Shown: piece by piece, positions 10,415-22,080 of the stretch
Layout: every line of letters begins with the position of its first letter
How positions within the stretch are numbered: position 1 is the first letter of the stretch
Source: Ornithodoros turicata
Taxonomy: Eukaryota; Arthropoda; Arachnida; Ixodida; Argasidae
Reading direction: 5' to 3'
NCBI RefSeq assembly: GCF_037126465.1
Contig: NC_088204.1
Span: 60,867,771-60,931,770, forward strand
Length of the DNA stretch: 64,000 nucleotides
Made by a program: the position numbers and the translations under genes
Notes under the pieces: generated by a model
Database searches by the model: none
What the model was told of the DNA's origin: nothing
What the model saw: only the letters and a program-made list of their open reading frames with translations

Positions 10415-11919
10415 TCTGTACGTCCTGTGAGGCGTTTCGGCAACATTCAGATGAAGTCGATCATGGAGCTACTAGCGGAGTGTCTTGCTCATAGGCCCTT
10501 TACGTTGTGGGAGATAGAGTTCACTGATCTCTATAGTATAGGCTGGATCGCGCATGGGGTGCTCCACAGCGTGGTCACTGGCCGCCATATTGGTGGGCCC
10601 AACGCATTCTGTCGTCTGCATTTAGTTCAAGCGGGGCTGCTCGTATTTTTTATGATTTACTTTAAACTAAAAGGCATGTCATGCCAGTTTGTTGCAGCTT
10701 TGAGTACACTTCACACGGACAGAGAAAGAGGGATAATTTTTCGCAGGTAAGCTCTTTATTTTGAGGAAGAATCTGTTTATTCGTATCGCATGCATCTGCA
10801 ACTCGGACTTGTTTGCATTGCTACTTCGCTGGTGCCATTGCGTACTAAGAAAGTATGTGTGGCTGCTCCTACAAATCTCAAGACCATGTATTTTCTATAA
10901 ACAATGCGCTTGTGCTTGCAGGCTCCGCTCACAGTCGCTCAGCTGTGCCGAAGAATCGGATGCAGAACCTACGCCAATATGCCAATTTGTTCCACTGTTC
11001 TCTTAATCTGTGAGGTACGGTGGAAGTAAATAAACTGCTGTGTTAACCTCGTACGTGCAGTCGCTCCTACAGCGTGTGTGATAAGTCATGCATGTGCATG
11101 GTCTTCGCGCACAGCGCTTCGAATTTCTCTAATGAAATACGCTGGCAGCTGAACAACTGCAAAACACTCTGACAATAACGTTATTTTAAGATGAGGAATG
11201 GGGAGTGCCATCGCCAGGGTCCATTCTCCACCCCATTGCTGGTGGTCATGTGGTGAGTAAAATAATGAGCCCCTTCAGAATAAGGATCGAGGTTGTGTGT
11301 TCTGCAATACACACAGAGACACCCGTAGAGCATAATACGATAATGGACATATTAACGAACGAGAACCGCGGAACACCACACGAAAACCGAACAAACGAAA
11401 ACAAACAAAAAATATAAAAACGGAGGTACCTTACAATAACAGATAGTGTGAAACCTTTCTGAGTAAAAATAATTTACTTTACAGGTTGACATTCACCAAA
11501 TTCACCTTCATGGGTACGCGCCCTGTGCACGACAGTTACGATCTCCTATTCGGAATACATGCAGCGGAGAAGAAAAAGAAGGCAATTACCATTAAAAACT
11601 GGAGGAACACGGCTGAAGCACGTTTGGAATACATCAGCACACTGATTCCTAAGCAAGATGCGTGCTAATCAGCAATGAGGAGCCTTTAAAGCGCAATAAA
11701 TACTCCAAATCAGATCGCTTCCCATTGTTTCCTATGGGAGCAGCCGGCGCCAGTGGGCCCTCCAACATGGCGGCCGGTTGACGCACCTCTCTCCCGCGCG
11801 CCCCTCTCCTATGCGCCATCCAGCCTTTATACATAGAGATCAGTGCTAGAGTTCCTGCAGTCCTGTCGTCATTGTTCTCGCTTATGTAACGGGTACGTAA
11901 TCCTAGTGGATCTGACGTA
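10415..11919. other. Repeat-derived intergenic sequence without recognised genes
   Basis: Contains small scraps such as CCGCCATATTGG (about 10582) and a GC-rich block at 11740-11830 ending CTTTATACATAGAGATCAG, which resembles MITE termini, but no paired ends were found. The longest open frame (132 codons at 10352-10750) has no recognisable domain. Confidence 0.35.
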
Positions 11920-12235
11920 CAGGTTGGGACAAAAGCTTATGGAACACATGAGCGGCGTATTTTTTCTTCGGTACGACACCCTAGCGGCTGGCGGAAGCGG
12001 GTGAGTTCACTGCTTCGGAGGGGTGGAAGCGTGCGATGCTAGAGACACAGCGGTAGTTTCCGTATCGCCTGGTTTTGCTTGGGAAGTGGAAGCTACCGCT
12101 GTGTGTCGCTAACAGCGCGCACTTCCACACCTCAGAAACAGTGAACTCACCCGCTTCCGCCAGCGCCGCTAGGGTGTCGCACAGAACAAAAGATACGCCG
12201 CTCGCGTGTTCCGTAAATGTTTGTCCCCTAAGGCT
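11920..12235. mobile_element. Palindromic MITE with TTGGGACAAA ends, diverged
   Basis: TA at 11918-11919, CAGGTTGGGACAAAAGC and GGAACAC at the left. Mirror GTGTTCCG and TTTGTCCC at about 12207-12226. Long internal arms (GCGGAAGCGGGTGAGTTCAC and mirror) pair through the centre. The right terminus is degraded. Same family as 48546-48742. Confidence 0.7.
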
Positions 12236-13283
12236 GATGTAACGTCAAGTCGTATCTACGGCTCTTTTTTCTTTTTCACAGCCCCATCACAGTTATCTGT
12301 TGAAAACAATACATAAATAAAAAATATAAAAACTTTCGTCAGTGAATGTTGGACATTTTCCATACTGATGTCGGTATGGATTGTACCTGTATTGGTTAAC
12401 ATAATCCCCGGTAATGTAAGCAACAGTGTGCGATACGTGGCTCTCAGGTGTGTTTTCGGGACTGACTATTCTGATCTGATGGAAATTGGTGGCCCTTTTG
12501 ACAGCTTTCGTTTATGTTAATAGTCACAAAAACACGTAGCTCGCATCAGAGTTAACTTGAGCGTCATTTCGGCCTGCGGACCTTGGTGGTGCTTAGTAGA
12601 AATAATGGAAGATTGCGTTTTGGGTCATTCTATTTACAGTTAGAGGGGTGACCCTCATCATGAAGGCGTTGTGTTTCGCTATAGGCGCTGCCAGGGTGGC
12701 CCTCTTCCCGCTTCGCAGGCTGGAGCGATGTTCAAGTTAAGTTTGACGCGATCCGTACACGAGTACGGGTTCCGCATAAATCACTGGTACCATGGCTCGC
12801 ACTGGTGAAAGTGTAGATCAGATATAAGTTATTTTTCTAATAAACAAGTTATAAGTTATAACTTATAAATAAGTTATTTTTAAAATAAGTTAAATAAATA
12901 AATAAGTTATTTTTCTAAACAGTGAAAATGGGTTGTGTTATATAAGTCCCGCTTTTATGACCCAATTTCTATCGCTGCAGGTAGGTGGGTGGGGACAGTT
13001 GAGTGAGCCATGACCTACGAGTCCTTCTCTCAGGAGACATAGTTCCATTATTCTAACTCAACATTTAAAAAACGTCACATCTTCCGATTAACCGATTTGC
13101 GTAATACAATAGAATATCATAGAAATAGAAGGGGAAAAAATGGAAACGAAGGTCGCACTGGTGCCACCAGCTGTTCCAGGACGCTTGACGTGTGAAAGCA
13201 CTGAATGATTTAAAAGATGTGAACACCATGTGGTCTAAAACCATGTGAACAGGCAGCGTCATGAATCACTCGTTCCTCGCGCG
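12236..13283. other. AT-rich intergenic sequence
   Basis: Contains a degenerate AATAAGTTATTTTT repeat patch at 12825-12920. No ORF or element end was recognised. Confidence 0.4.
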
Positions 13284-13606
13284 AATCGACCCCAACTAGG
13301 CCGTTAGAGTCCGTCATCCATCGCCTGCGACTCAACGTCCCGTTCGCAGCAGCATTCCTTCATAAGATAGGTGTCGTTGGATCGCCGAGCTGTTCAACTG
13401 GCGGAACTGTGGAGAACACGGAACACGTGCTGGTCACCTGCCGACGCTTCGAATCTAGTCGGCGAACACTGAAGAACTCCCTCGCGAAACTTGACAACCG
13501 ACCTTTTAGTGTTGAGAAGGTATTGGGGAGCTGGCAAAGGCAGCACCAGCAACCTGCGCTGTGTGCACTGATGACCTACCTAAAGGACATACGTGTTGCG
13601 TAATAC
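13284..13606 (+). pseudogene. Non-LTR retrotransposon ORF2 C-terminus fragment
   Basis: Open for about 107 codons: RPLESVIHRLRLNVPFAAAF, then HKIGVVGSPSC and TENTEHVLVTC-type residues followed by RRFESSRRTLKN. This is the post-RNase H tail of arthropod LINEs. The first cysteine pair is partly degraded (SPSCSTGGTV). Confidence 0.6.
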
Positions 13607-13799
13607 AGTTTGGTTAGATAGCGCTCGCGCACTACCGTTGACATCCATCTGTCAGCGCCGCGGACGGTGGAGGCAAAGCAAGCATGATCCGCCGCCGACC
13701 ACAGTGCCGGCGTTCAGCTGCCTCAGGCAACAGGAATCGTTTCCAGTCAAAAGAGTTCCTGGGACACAATCTCACAATGGGTGCCGCCACATGACTGTA

Positions 13800-14036
13800 C
13801 ACTGTTAAAACAGAACTTCACCACAAAGCACGCTCCTAGCCAACCTCCGTACCGAATGATATCATTCTGTGTCATGATTCGTTCAAAACAGGGGGAGGAG
13901 CCTATCTGGGACAAGCATAATGTGTCCCAGATAGGCTCCTCCTCTCATTTTCAGCAAATAAGGACACAGAATGATATCAATCGGAATGACGGTTGGCTAG
14001 GAGCGTGCTATGTGGTGAAGTTCTGTTTTAACGGTG
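13800..14036. mobile_element. Family P palindromic MITE, best-preserved copy
   Basis: 237 bp flanked by TA (13798-13799 and 14037-14038). Arms of about 105 bp (CACTGTTAAAACAGAAC ... and mirror GTTCTGTTTTAACGGTG) meet at ACAAGCATAATGTGTC near 13910-13926. The RNA could fold into one hairpin. Useful as the reference copy for the family. Confidence 0.88.
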
Positions 14037-14754
14037 TACATTTTCCAAACAACGTGTCGTCCTCTCACAGCGCTCTAGAGCCCAACGTCCTTCTAGAAGT
14101 TCTCTGGCACTTGTTGTAAGTGTTCGTTGTTTGGAAAGGAACATCACTCTGAACTCTGCTACGTGGCATTTCACGCTTTTTCTTTTGAGTCAACCGAACT
14201 TTTACGATCTTCAAGGATAGCACATATCCCACATTCCACCTGCAATCAGTATTCTCCGGATTAAATTCGGCATCTCGCCTGCAGAACAAAGGTACGCTAC
14301 CAACGCGCAATGCATCACTGACAGAAACAACATTGTGACAAACAAAGCTGCAGACACCCTCGTCCGTCTATTTGTGGTTCAGCCTCCGGTAGGATTAATG
14401 CCTTACACTTTAGCGCACGAGCGGGCCACACACGAAGTGTTAGCACGGTTTCGAGACAACCAGGCTTAGAACTCATCGTGACAGAAACGCAGGAAGTGAG
14501 ACATCTGCATCGTCTTACGTGTCTCGTAGTACATACCCAGGATGCTTCGCGTTCCTGGAACGCGCTTTCGCGGAGGCACGTACGGGCCAAGCACGGTATC
14601 GCGGCCTCTCACACCGAGAACAGGAGCACACGTACTAATACCATGTCTGCGTGACAGTAGCTGAGCTCGCTATGTGCTCGTGTATCTATATCTATAACTT
14701 CGTTCCTGCACACGATGGAATGACACTAAAGTTTGCAAACGTACGTTGTAGCCA

Positions 14755-14916
14755 GTAGTAAAGATGAGTGCGGTGCGGGAATACCCGCGGCAGTTTGTTC
14801 TTCGCGGGTACACATTTCCGTGTCATCGCGGGTTGCGGGTAAGGTGCGGGTAGACCCGCACTTCCTTCGCGGATTACGCGGGTATACCCGCATTACCCGC
14901 AGGCACAACACCAACC
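14755..14916. repeat. Short-palindrome cluster GCGGGTANACCCGC
   Basis: At least five copies of GCGGGT or ACCCGC, including perfect small palindromes such as GCGGGTATACCCGC (about 14877-14890). Resembles the subterminal arrays of fold-back elements, but outer ends were not found. Confidence 0.5.
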
Positions 14917-15009
14917 CGTCGGATTTTGGTGTATGACTCGATTCATTGCGAACATTTGACCCAAAATACTTTCCAAGACGTTCCATATCCAATGCGTCAT
15001 CTCAAAATA

Positions 15010-15908
15010 CGAGGGGTGTTAAAATCAAACCGGGACTTTCTGTCTCCTGAGTGCACAAATGGCTCGCTGCTACTTCTTTTTCGTCATTTTCACACGCGAC
15101 AGGCCTCCGCGTTCACCACGTGGTGGTCCAAAGTTTGTGCAAAACAGAAGACACGTGCTGGACAAGATGGCCAACAACGAGGTGAGCGCGCACATCGAAC
15201 AGCGAATGGTCATGAAGTTTCTCGTAAATGAAGGCGTAAAGTCATCTGCAATTCACAGAAGACTTCAGGCTCAGTATGGCCACGATACACTTAGCCGCAG
15301 CAAAGCGTTTGAGTGGTGCAAACGGTTCTGAGACGGCCGTACATCAGTGCAGGACGATTGGAAGCATCCGGGTTCGCCAGCTCCCAAGAAGTTCCGAAGC
15401 ACCCCGTCTGCAGGTAAAGTCATGGCCACGGTTTTCTGGGACAAGGCTGGCGTTGTTCATGTCGATTTTCTGCCCAGTGGTACCACCATCAATAGTGCAT
15501 ATTACTGCCATGTTCTCAGGGATATGCATAAGGCGCTGAAGCAAAAGCGGCCGGGTCTCATCACCAAAGCAGTCCTCCTCCTACAGGACAATGCACGCCC
15601 GCATACCGCGCATCTCACGACACGCACCTTACAGGAACTTGGCTGAGAGTTGCTGCCACATCCCCCTTACAGTCCAGACCTCGCACCCTAAGAGATGGAA
15701 ATCGCACCCAGCGATTTCCATCTCTTCGTGCCACTAGAGGCGTTCCTTGGGGCCTCCACTTCAGCTGCGACGACGAGGTCAAGAGTGCGGTCCGATCATG
15801 GCTGCTGCGCGCCAGTCAGGATTTCTACGCTGCTGGCATCCAAGCCCTCGTGAAACGCTGGCACAAGTGCATTAGTGCAGCTGGAGATTACGTTGAAAAA
15901 TAAAACTA
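15010..15908 (+). mobile_element. Mariner element copy 1, internally deleted and 3'-truncated
   Basis: TA at 15008-15009, then end CGAGGGGTGTTAAAATC. The transposase start (MARCYFFF-type) and HTH (VNEGVKSSAIHRRLQAQYG, DTLSRSKAFEWCKRF) are followed by a stop. About 330 bp is missing relative to copy 2 (codons between TSVQD and KHPG). DDE motifs then follow: KVMATVFWDKAGVVHVDFL and LLQDNARPHTAHL, ending at PHPPYSPDLAP. A 21-bp inverted insertion at 15690-15710 disrupts the SDFHLF region. The 3' terminal repeat is absent; the copy fades into ACCTATTA-like repeats at 15915. Confidence 0.88.
15690..15726. repeat. Perfect 16-bp inverted duplication inside mariner copy 1
   Basis: AAGAGATGGAAATCGC (15690-15705), a 5-base spacer, then its exact complement GCGATTTCCATCTCTT (15711-15726). 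Copy 2 shows that only the second arm is original mariner sequence. Confidence 0.9.
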
Positions 15909-15950
15909 ATTTACCTAATAACCTATTAACCTACTAACCTACTAATAACC

Positions 15951-16794
15951 TTAGCGTGGCCCACTGCGGCAAGCAGCTCCATCGTCACCACCCAAAAGAA
16001 GTTTCAAAAAGCTATAAATTTTTGGCGATCGGAGCCCAGGTCCGGAAGTACCTTGTAGCACGGCTTTTGAGTTCAGTAAAAAGGTCCATTTGTGGAGTGG
16101 ACAAGACCCTACATATTCCAGAGCTTTAACGGTACTATACGCGAATGAAAATATCATCCGAGACATAAACAACAGATGACGAGCGTACTCCATTCATTTC
16201 ATTCCCATCTCGTTCATACAATCACACAATGTAACGGGGTAGGGTACCGCAATTCCAGCGGTTAAGACCCTCAAGGTTAAGGTCTTTGATGAGCCATCGG
16301 CAGTGACAGACACATCAGTAAAGCTTTCTTCCGCGACACGCATATCGCATCCAGGTACTGTAACGTCAGCTGTATAGTGAGCACAAATGTATTCACAGTG
16401 GTCTTCCTCCGGAGACCTGGCATCCGCAGGCTTACTATCTACAGTCGGGAGCTCTGTCCAGAAGTGTTCCCTTGCGTCACGTGGGGGCAACTAACTGGGA
16501 AGGGCATACTGGAACGGCCAGAAGGCCAGGATCACAGTGAAATATACGTAGAGGAATCTCGGACGTGTAGTGTTCAGTGCGACTCACAAGCCGAAAAGCG
16601 GACACGAGGAACGTCAATTGAATGTAGAAGCGGCGCTGGAAGTTCGCCCGCTCCAGCAGCAAGAGTACCAACAACGAGCTTGTCTCCGTCGTCTTCGGGA
16701 CGCCTAGGCAGATTCTGAGACCACGCGCTTGAATATACTCAACGGCTTTTGACTGGCGTGGCTGATTCCATGGAGTACAGCGTCGCTTGTACAA
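15951..16794 (-). pseudogene. Non-LTR retrotransposon fragment: end of RT region and RNase H
   Basis: On the minus strand from 16794: KAVEYIQARGLRICLGVPKT (the conserved post-RT helix of arthropod LINEs). RNase H pieces follow: FTDVSVTADGSS at about 16330, ALEYVGSCPLHKWTFLLNSK at about 16100. Several frameshifts and stops. Related to the element at 23395-25700 (shared GLRICLGVPKTTET-like segment). Confidence 0.65.
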
Positions 16795-16807
16795 GGGAGC
16801 TGTGAAC

Positions 16808-17378
16808 TAGAGCACTGCACGGGCCTAGTTTTCAGGCCAGTGCCCGGCCCAGGCCCGACTGCAACGGCCCGTACCCGGTCCGGGCCCGACGTCTTCTATA
16901 TATTTCCAGCCCGGGCCAGCCCGAGCCCAACTCCGCCGGCCCGGGCCCAGCCGGTACACGACTGTTTCCATGCTCAGGCCCGGTCCCAGCCCGCCTCTGC
17001 TCTATCTGTTCTCGAGGTTCGGAGGCGTATTTCGATTTACTAAAGAACACAGCGCAGCAAGGAAAAGGACGCAGCTAATTGGTGGAGAGTCAGGAGGTAC
17101 CCTGGAGCGCAGCAGCGGCTGTGTTTCACTGCCGGCAAGCCGCCCTGTGTTTGGTGCTTGCTTGCTTGGGAACGCAGCGCGCAGCGGCGTGTGGGCGTAT
17201 GTACATTGCGGCTAAAGAGAGACTCATCGCCGCTCTATTGCACATGCTCCGGTGTTAGTTCCCCTTTTTTAACTCTCACGCGAACGAAATATATGCGGGG
17301 ATATATCCGCCCCGGCCCGGCCCGTGGGCCGGGCAGGGCTCGGGCTTTCGGGTAAACCCGGGCCCGTGCAGTGCTCTA
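16808..17378. mobile_element. hAT-type MITE with GGCCCGGGCC subterminal arrays
   Basis: Ends TAGAGCACTGCACGGGCC and GGCCCGTGCAGTGCTCTA. Exact 8-bp target duplication CTGTGAAC (16800-16807, 17379-17386). 571 bp. About 150 bp inside the left end and 90 bp inside the right end carry repeated CCCGGGCC-type motifs, far more GC-rich than the flanks. Confidence 0.92.
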
Positions 17379-18872
17379 CTGTGAACGTCGCGCAGGTCTT
17401 GCGGCTATATGCCGCACACTTTGGCATTATTACTACACAAGGAGCTCAAAAGTCAACAGTGCATGTGCGTAACCGTGTGACAGGTGTAAAGAATAGGGAT
17501 TTTTAGTGAATCGTGCTTGAGCGCACGTCTTGAACCGTTCGTGCATTTTCGAGATTGACTGACGAATGAAGCAGAGTTTCTGCAATGCTAAATATCACTT
17601 CCTTGCTCCTTTGAGGTTGATAAGAGCACGCGTGAGCTCACACGGCCTTGCGTTTATCCTTTTATCGTTAGACCAGAAGTACAGCTTGGATAGAGTGGAA
17701 TATCTTTTGTGGGCTCCAAGATGTTCTCGTTTCCTGGCGCAGTTTGTTGACGGCTTGAAGTGCTTATAGCATAATATGCTTAAGAGTAGCGGGTCGCCCA
17801 TGACGCTTTTTGTATTTAGCGTGGACCTCTTAGTATGCAAAGTGGTGTCCTGTCATAATCACACGGTTTTCAGTACCAGGTCCAAGCAAAACGTCAGAAT
17901 GCGCGGATGTCATGTTTTCTTGTTTGTTTCTTTTTTTGTTCTTGACGGGCGACAAGTGTCTTGTGTAGACATAGCACGATCGACTCCAATTATAACATAG
18001 GCGCGATCACTGTGTATACAACTGTCAGTAAGCCAGAATTAGCTACCGGGGGAACCAGTCCGATTGGGGCCACGGGTTGGGAGCCTACAGGTACATCCAG
18101 CCCTCCGGGATATTTGATCACGTTTGAGCCACGAAATGTAAAGGAGGTGGTATCCCTCTACAGAGTTCTGATCGACGGCGACGGAATGTCCCGGAAGGCC
18201 GGATATGCTGCTGGGAAGCCTCTCAACCCGTTGCTTGATTGTATCAATAGAATTGAGCAGCTTGTGCGATGGCGCGAGGTGATAGCGGGTACGCAGGCCG
18301 ACACCTCCTTTCCAAAATACAACATCGGTTGTTCGCACCTGATGCACGAGACATTGAAAATTCTTTAAGCAGGAAGACTAAAGCCGGAACGAAAGGGGGC
18401 GAGCAGTGTGGAGGTACGTGTGCTCAGGCTGATATCAGCTAGGCATCGCCAACCATGTTTGCAGGAGTTGGCTACTTTGCGTCAAAATTGGCTGGATTGT
18501 TGTAGTGCCGAAATTTGGCCAGTGGTGACTTGGCTATTGTTGAAAAAGCTATTTCGCGCGTAAAACCTGTGTACCAGACTGCTGATAAAAAATTTATAAC
18601 ACAGAGTTGAGGCCAAAGTTAAGGACAAGTGTGGTGGGCTAAGGACAAGTGTCGTGGGTCTACACTGGAGCGCGGTTGAACGCCCTTCACCCATTCGGTA
18701 TTTACATATCACAAATACTCTACACTACAAACACTACACAAATACACAATACACTCAGACCTTTTTCCTCCTACTATTCTATCCCCTTTATCATCTATCT
18801 ACACTGTTATGTTCTGCATGTCCACTACTTTTTACTTTCTTTATTGCATGCCACGACTGTGTGTTACAAATA
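17379..18872. other. Intergenic sequence with one unrecognised open frame
   Basis: An open frame at 17961-18368 (+, 135 codons) and an antisense one at 18347-18039 were examined. Neither shows a known motif, and composition does not distinguish them from chance. 18700-18800 is CA/CT-rich low complexity. Confidence 0.3.
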
Positions 18873-18874
18873 TA

Positions 18875-19495
18875 CAGGGTGTTTCACCTAACCTGATAAA
18901 ACTAACTGGCGACGTACTCGCCGGAGCATTATGGGACTTTCGGTAATTACCTTCTGGAAACTTTTGCCACCATTGAGGAAGGCTTTTGACAATTTTTAAT
19001 TGCGGGAAATGTATCCCGCTTTGACCTTGATGCTGATGACAACCGTCTTACCACAAGGAAAACAAAGCAAACGTCTTATCACAAAGAAGGCAACAAATGA
19101 AGGCGGGGACACTTCCTCCTCTAGACGCACATTTGGCACGCGCTTCTTTGCGAAAATCTTGCAGGATGGGCTAAAGCGTCCTTTCTACTTTTTTTAAAAA
19201 CTATTTCTGTTGTAACACTGGGCATAGTCTTTCTTTCTTCTTTTCTTTTTTTTTTTTTTTTGGCTGCGGTTATCCGTGGAGGACTTCATATTTCTCTAAA
19301 AGAAAGTGAGGTTCGCTTGGCAATTTTTTTCAAAGTCCAATTGACAAAAATAAATTTCCCGCAAGTAAAAATCCTCCAAAGCCTTCCTAAATTGTGGCAA
19401 GAGTTTCCAGAAGGTAATTGCCGAAAGACCCGCAATCTTCCGGCGAGTATACGTCGCCAGCCCGAATTCTTTATCACTTTAGGTGAAACACCCTG
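18875..19495. mobile_element. Fold-back DNA element with CAGGGTGTTTCACCT ends
   Basis: TA at 18873-18874 and 19496-19497. Ends CAGGGTGTTTCACCT and AGGTGAAACACCCTG. Arms about 165 bp, roughly 85 percent alike by eye (GGCGACGTA, ATTACCTTCTGGAAAC and others recur in mirror). Centre is poly-T and simple sequence. No transposase. Confidence 0.85.
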
Positions 19496-19497
19496 TA

Positions 19498-19815
19498 TAC
19501 AGGGTGTCCCAGAAAACGCGTCACTAAATTATAATAAAGAAACTACGCCACCTAGAATCATGCGGTCAACGGCATTTGTCCTTACTAGATTATTGCCACC
19601 TCTCGATGTGAATGTCATGTAACTGTCATGTCTCTCATGTGAATGTCATGATAATTATGTAATTTTTTGCGAACTTAACCCGGAAATTGCCAAGTAAAGG
19701 TCACCTTTTTACCCCAATTCTCAATCCTCGTTTCCTAAAAAAAAATTAGTGGAATTGTGTACGAAAGTTGTGACGTACGAGTACTGATGGCTCAGGCTAC
19801 CGAACATGCCATATA
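19498..19815. mobile_element. One-sided CAGGGTGTCCCAGAAAA element end
   Basis: TACAGGGTGTCCCAGAAAAC directly abuts the previous element, and the opposite end was not found. Holds a short tandem ATGTCATG/TGTCATG patch at 19610-19650. Confidence 0.4.
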
Positions 19816-20693
19816 CAGGGTGTTTCACGAAAATCCCCCGGCTGAATAATTCGTGAACAGGTGGCGCCATCGAAGAAATTTCTTTTTGGTAAAGATCCTT
19901 GGGACATCGGCCATGATCTGAGTAGTGATCGTCTCACTTGCATACGCTCACTAATGAGGTAAACATCTTGATGAGTGATGAACCGGCGAATTAACTACAC
20001 CGCATAGCACGCTCCTAACCAACCACCATCCCGAATGACAACGTTCTCGCTCGATTAGTTGAAAACGGGAGACGGAGCCTTTTCTTCTGCTTCTTCTTCT
20101 TTTTTTTTTTTTTTTTTTGTCCTTACGTACGGCATCATAGGTACAAAAAAAGGCGTACGCCACCCATCAAGGAAGGGAACGTTGTCATCCGAGATGATGG
20201 TTGGCTAGGATGGTGCTGTGTGGTGAAGTCCATTTTTAAGAGTGTAGGAAAGGAGAAGGAACACCAAAGCGTCTCCTTAGGTCTTGCGGCTGCTCCTTAT
20301 CTTCCGTCACCCCCGTGCGTCAACCAGGCGAATGAACACGAAATTGATAGCTGGATAGCTGATCCAAAGCGCGCATTGGTTTACTGCTCCGCGCAAGAAA
20401 TATGTAAACCGAAACCAATTAATTACTCGGAAAAATCACTAAGTGTCAACATGTTTTTTTTTCTTCGAATATTGTTTGCTGAAGGTCCCGATACGTAAAA
20501 CAGAGGTCCCGTAAGTGTGCGAAATAAAATTTAAAAGTTAGGATGTTTACTTAATTAGCGAGCGTATGCAAATGAGCCGCTGAGTACTCAGTTCATGGCC
20601 GATGTCCCAAGAATCTTTACCAAAAAGAAATTTCTTCGCTAGCGCCACCTGTTCACGAATTATTCAGCCAGGGGACCTTCGTGAAACACCCGG
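19816..20693. mobile_element. Fold-back element (CAGGGTGTTTCACGAA ends) hosting a family P MITE
   Basis: TA at 19814-19815 and 20694-20695. The left arm (19816-19955) mirrors the right arm (20555-20693): TTCGTGAACAGGTGGCGCCA versus TGGCGCTAG...TGTTCACGAA, and AAGAAATTTCTTTTTGGTAAA versus TTTACCAAAAAGAAATTTCTT. The interior contains a family P MITE (19985-20244). Confidence 0.8.
19985..20244. mobile_element. Family P MITE with TTC/poly-T expansion at its centre
   Basis: Arms AACTACACCGCATAGCAC and mirror GTGCTGTGTGGTGAAG. A TTCTTC plus T18 tract at 20084-20118 lies at the palindrome centre. Right end CATTTTTAAGAGTG before TA at 20245-20246. Confidence 0.75.
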
Positions 20694-20696
20694 TAT

Positions 20697-21002
20697 ACCG
20701 TATCGATGTCATTCGCGACCATGGTTCTCTGGGGCCGTCTTATGCGGTGAACTTCAGCTCCAAGAGTTTAAAAACAGATGCTGATGACAGTCATGAACCA
20801 ACCGCCGTTCAAAATAGTATCGTTTCCTTGCCCGATTGGTTGAGAAGGGGAGCCGTACGCCTTTCTGCGGACTTTACATTTACATTAATGGTCACAAACA
20901 CGCGTACATACTCCAAGCTCTCTCTTCAAATCAGAAGCGATTAACTGCATCGCTTTAATAGGTGGAGCATAGCGTGCTACGCGGTTCTGTGTTTGGGGTG
21001 CA
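20697..21002. mobile_element. Family P MITE fragments, diverged
   Basis: Right-arm module 20705-20775 (GCGACCATGGTTCTCTGGGG, TATGCGGTGAACTTC) and a second, opposite set at 20810-21000 (TTCAAATCAGAAGCGATTAA, GCGTGCTACGCGG). Confidence 0.5.
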
Positions 21003-21113
21003 TGCTTTCTGTGCAAACACGTTGTTCTCTTGCTCGGTGACCTTCCACCCGGAGATAACCTTCATTTACATAACTACCATAAATATTGCTAATAAACATG
21101 GTGGTGGTGGACT

Positions 21114-21944
21114 CAGGGAAAGGTAACGGCAATGGTATCGGAAACAGAAACGGTATATTACCGAAATTGGAGGTGGTAACGGCAACGGAACGGAAACGCA
21201 TACCACGGCCCTCCATTACAGGAAACAGAAACGGAAACGAAAATTATCGTCCGGTATTGAATTCGGGTAATTGGTTATTCCTGCTGTGCGCTGACATTTT
21301 AGTGACTTTTCATTTTATTTTTGTATTTTAATGACTCCATTCCCTGTAATGCTCTAAATACTACACGTGAGCTTTGAAACAAAGCGCAATATTGGATCTC
21401 GAGTGTGCATTCTTCGATTACCTCGTCCCAATCCTCATAACTTCATGACATCAACACATGACAATACTCCACCATAGCACGAGGATGGCAACCTACGATT
21501 TTTGCTTGTGCATTTTTCTTTGCTTTTTTTTTATTTCACCGTGGGTATGGCAGTACTATTTACTATTGAGAGCGTCCGCTTATGAATGCAACATTGGATC
21601 AAGGTTACGCCAATCTTGAGTTGCTGGGCTCAGAATGACTGAAGACATGTTCCTACATTTTTAAAAAAATCTTGCAAGATGTGCGCATCCCAACGAAGTA
21701 AAATTACTTGTGTAGTGTGTACGCGTGACACCGAAGCAGCACTTGGGCAAAACAAGGTGCTGACAGAGCCGGACAGGCTGTCCTCCCGCAGCTCTATAAC
21801 AGCCTTTCCATTACCGGAAGCAGTCACGGAAATGTAACGGAAACGAAATTTAAAGGCTGGTATCAGAAACGGATTACGGAAACGAAAATATAGCAGTAAC
21901 GAAAATGAAAACGGTAACGAAAATACGTCCGTTACCCTTCCCTG
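21114..21944. mobile_element. hAT-like element with GGAAACGGAAACG arrays
   Basis: Ends CAGGGAAAGGTAACGG and CCGTTACCCTTCCCTG (15 of 16 match). The flanks show an imperfect 8-bp duplication (GGTGGACT versus GGTGGCGA). Both subterminal zones (21120-21240, 21805-21930) contain many AACGGAAACG or GTAACGG units in the same polarity sense relative to the ends. The centre is AT-rich and non-coding. Confidence 0.7.
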
Positions 21945-21994
21945 GGTGGCGATGGAAATGCTTGCCGTAGTCGGCCATGCTCAGGCGGGCCACG

Positions 21995-22080
21995 TCACGA
22001 CTATCGCAACTTGCGATAGTCGTGATATTCGATACGTGCGATAGTCGACGACGAGGTCAAGAATCTTGACCTCGTCGTCG
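21995..22080. repeat. Two near-perfect hairpins at the broken end of mariner copy 2
   Basis: TCACGACTATCGCAA / TTGCGATAGTCGTGA (15-bp arms, 1-base spacer, 21995-22025) and CGACGACGAGGTCAAGA / TCTTGACCTCGTCGTCG (17-bp arms, 1-base spacer, 22046-22080). A further GCGATAGTCG lies between them at about 22039-22048. Confidence 0.9.

Noticed and set aside
17961..18368. 135-codon open frame on the plus strand
   Set aside because: No recognised motif, an antisense frame of similar length, no splice or poly(A) context; kept only as intergenic.
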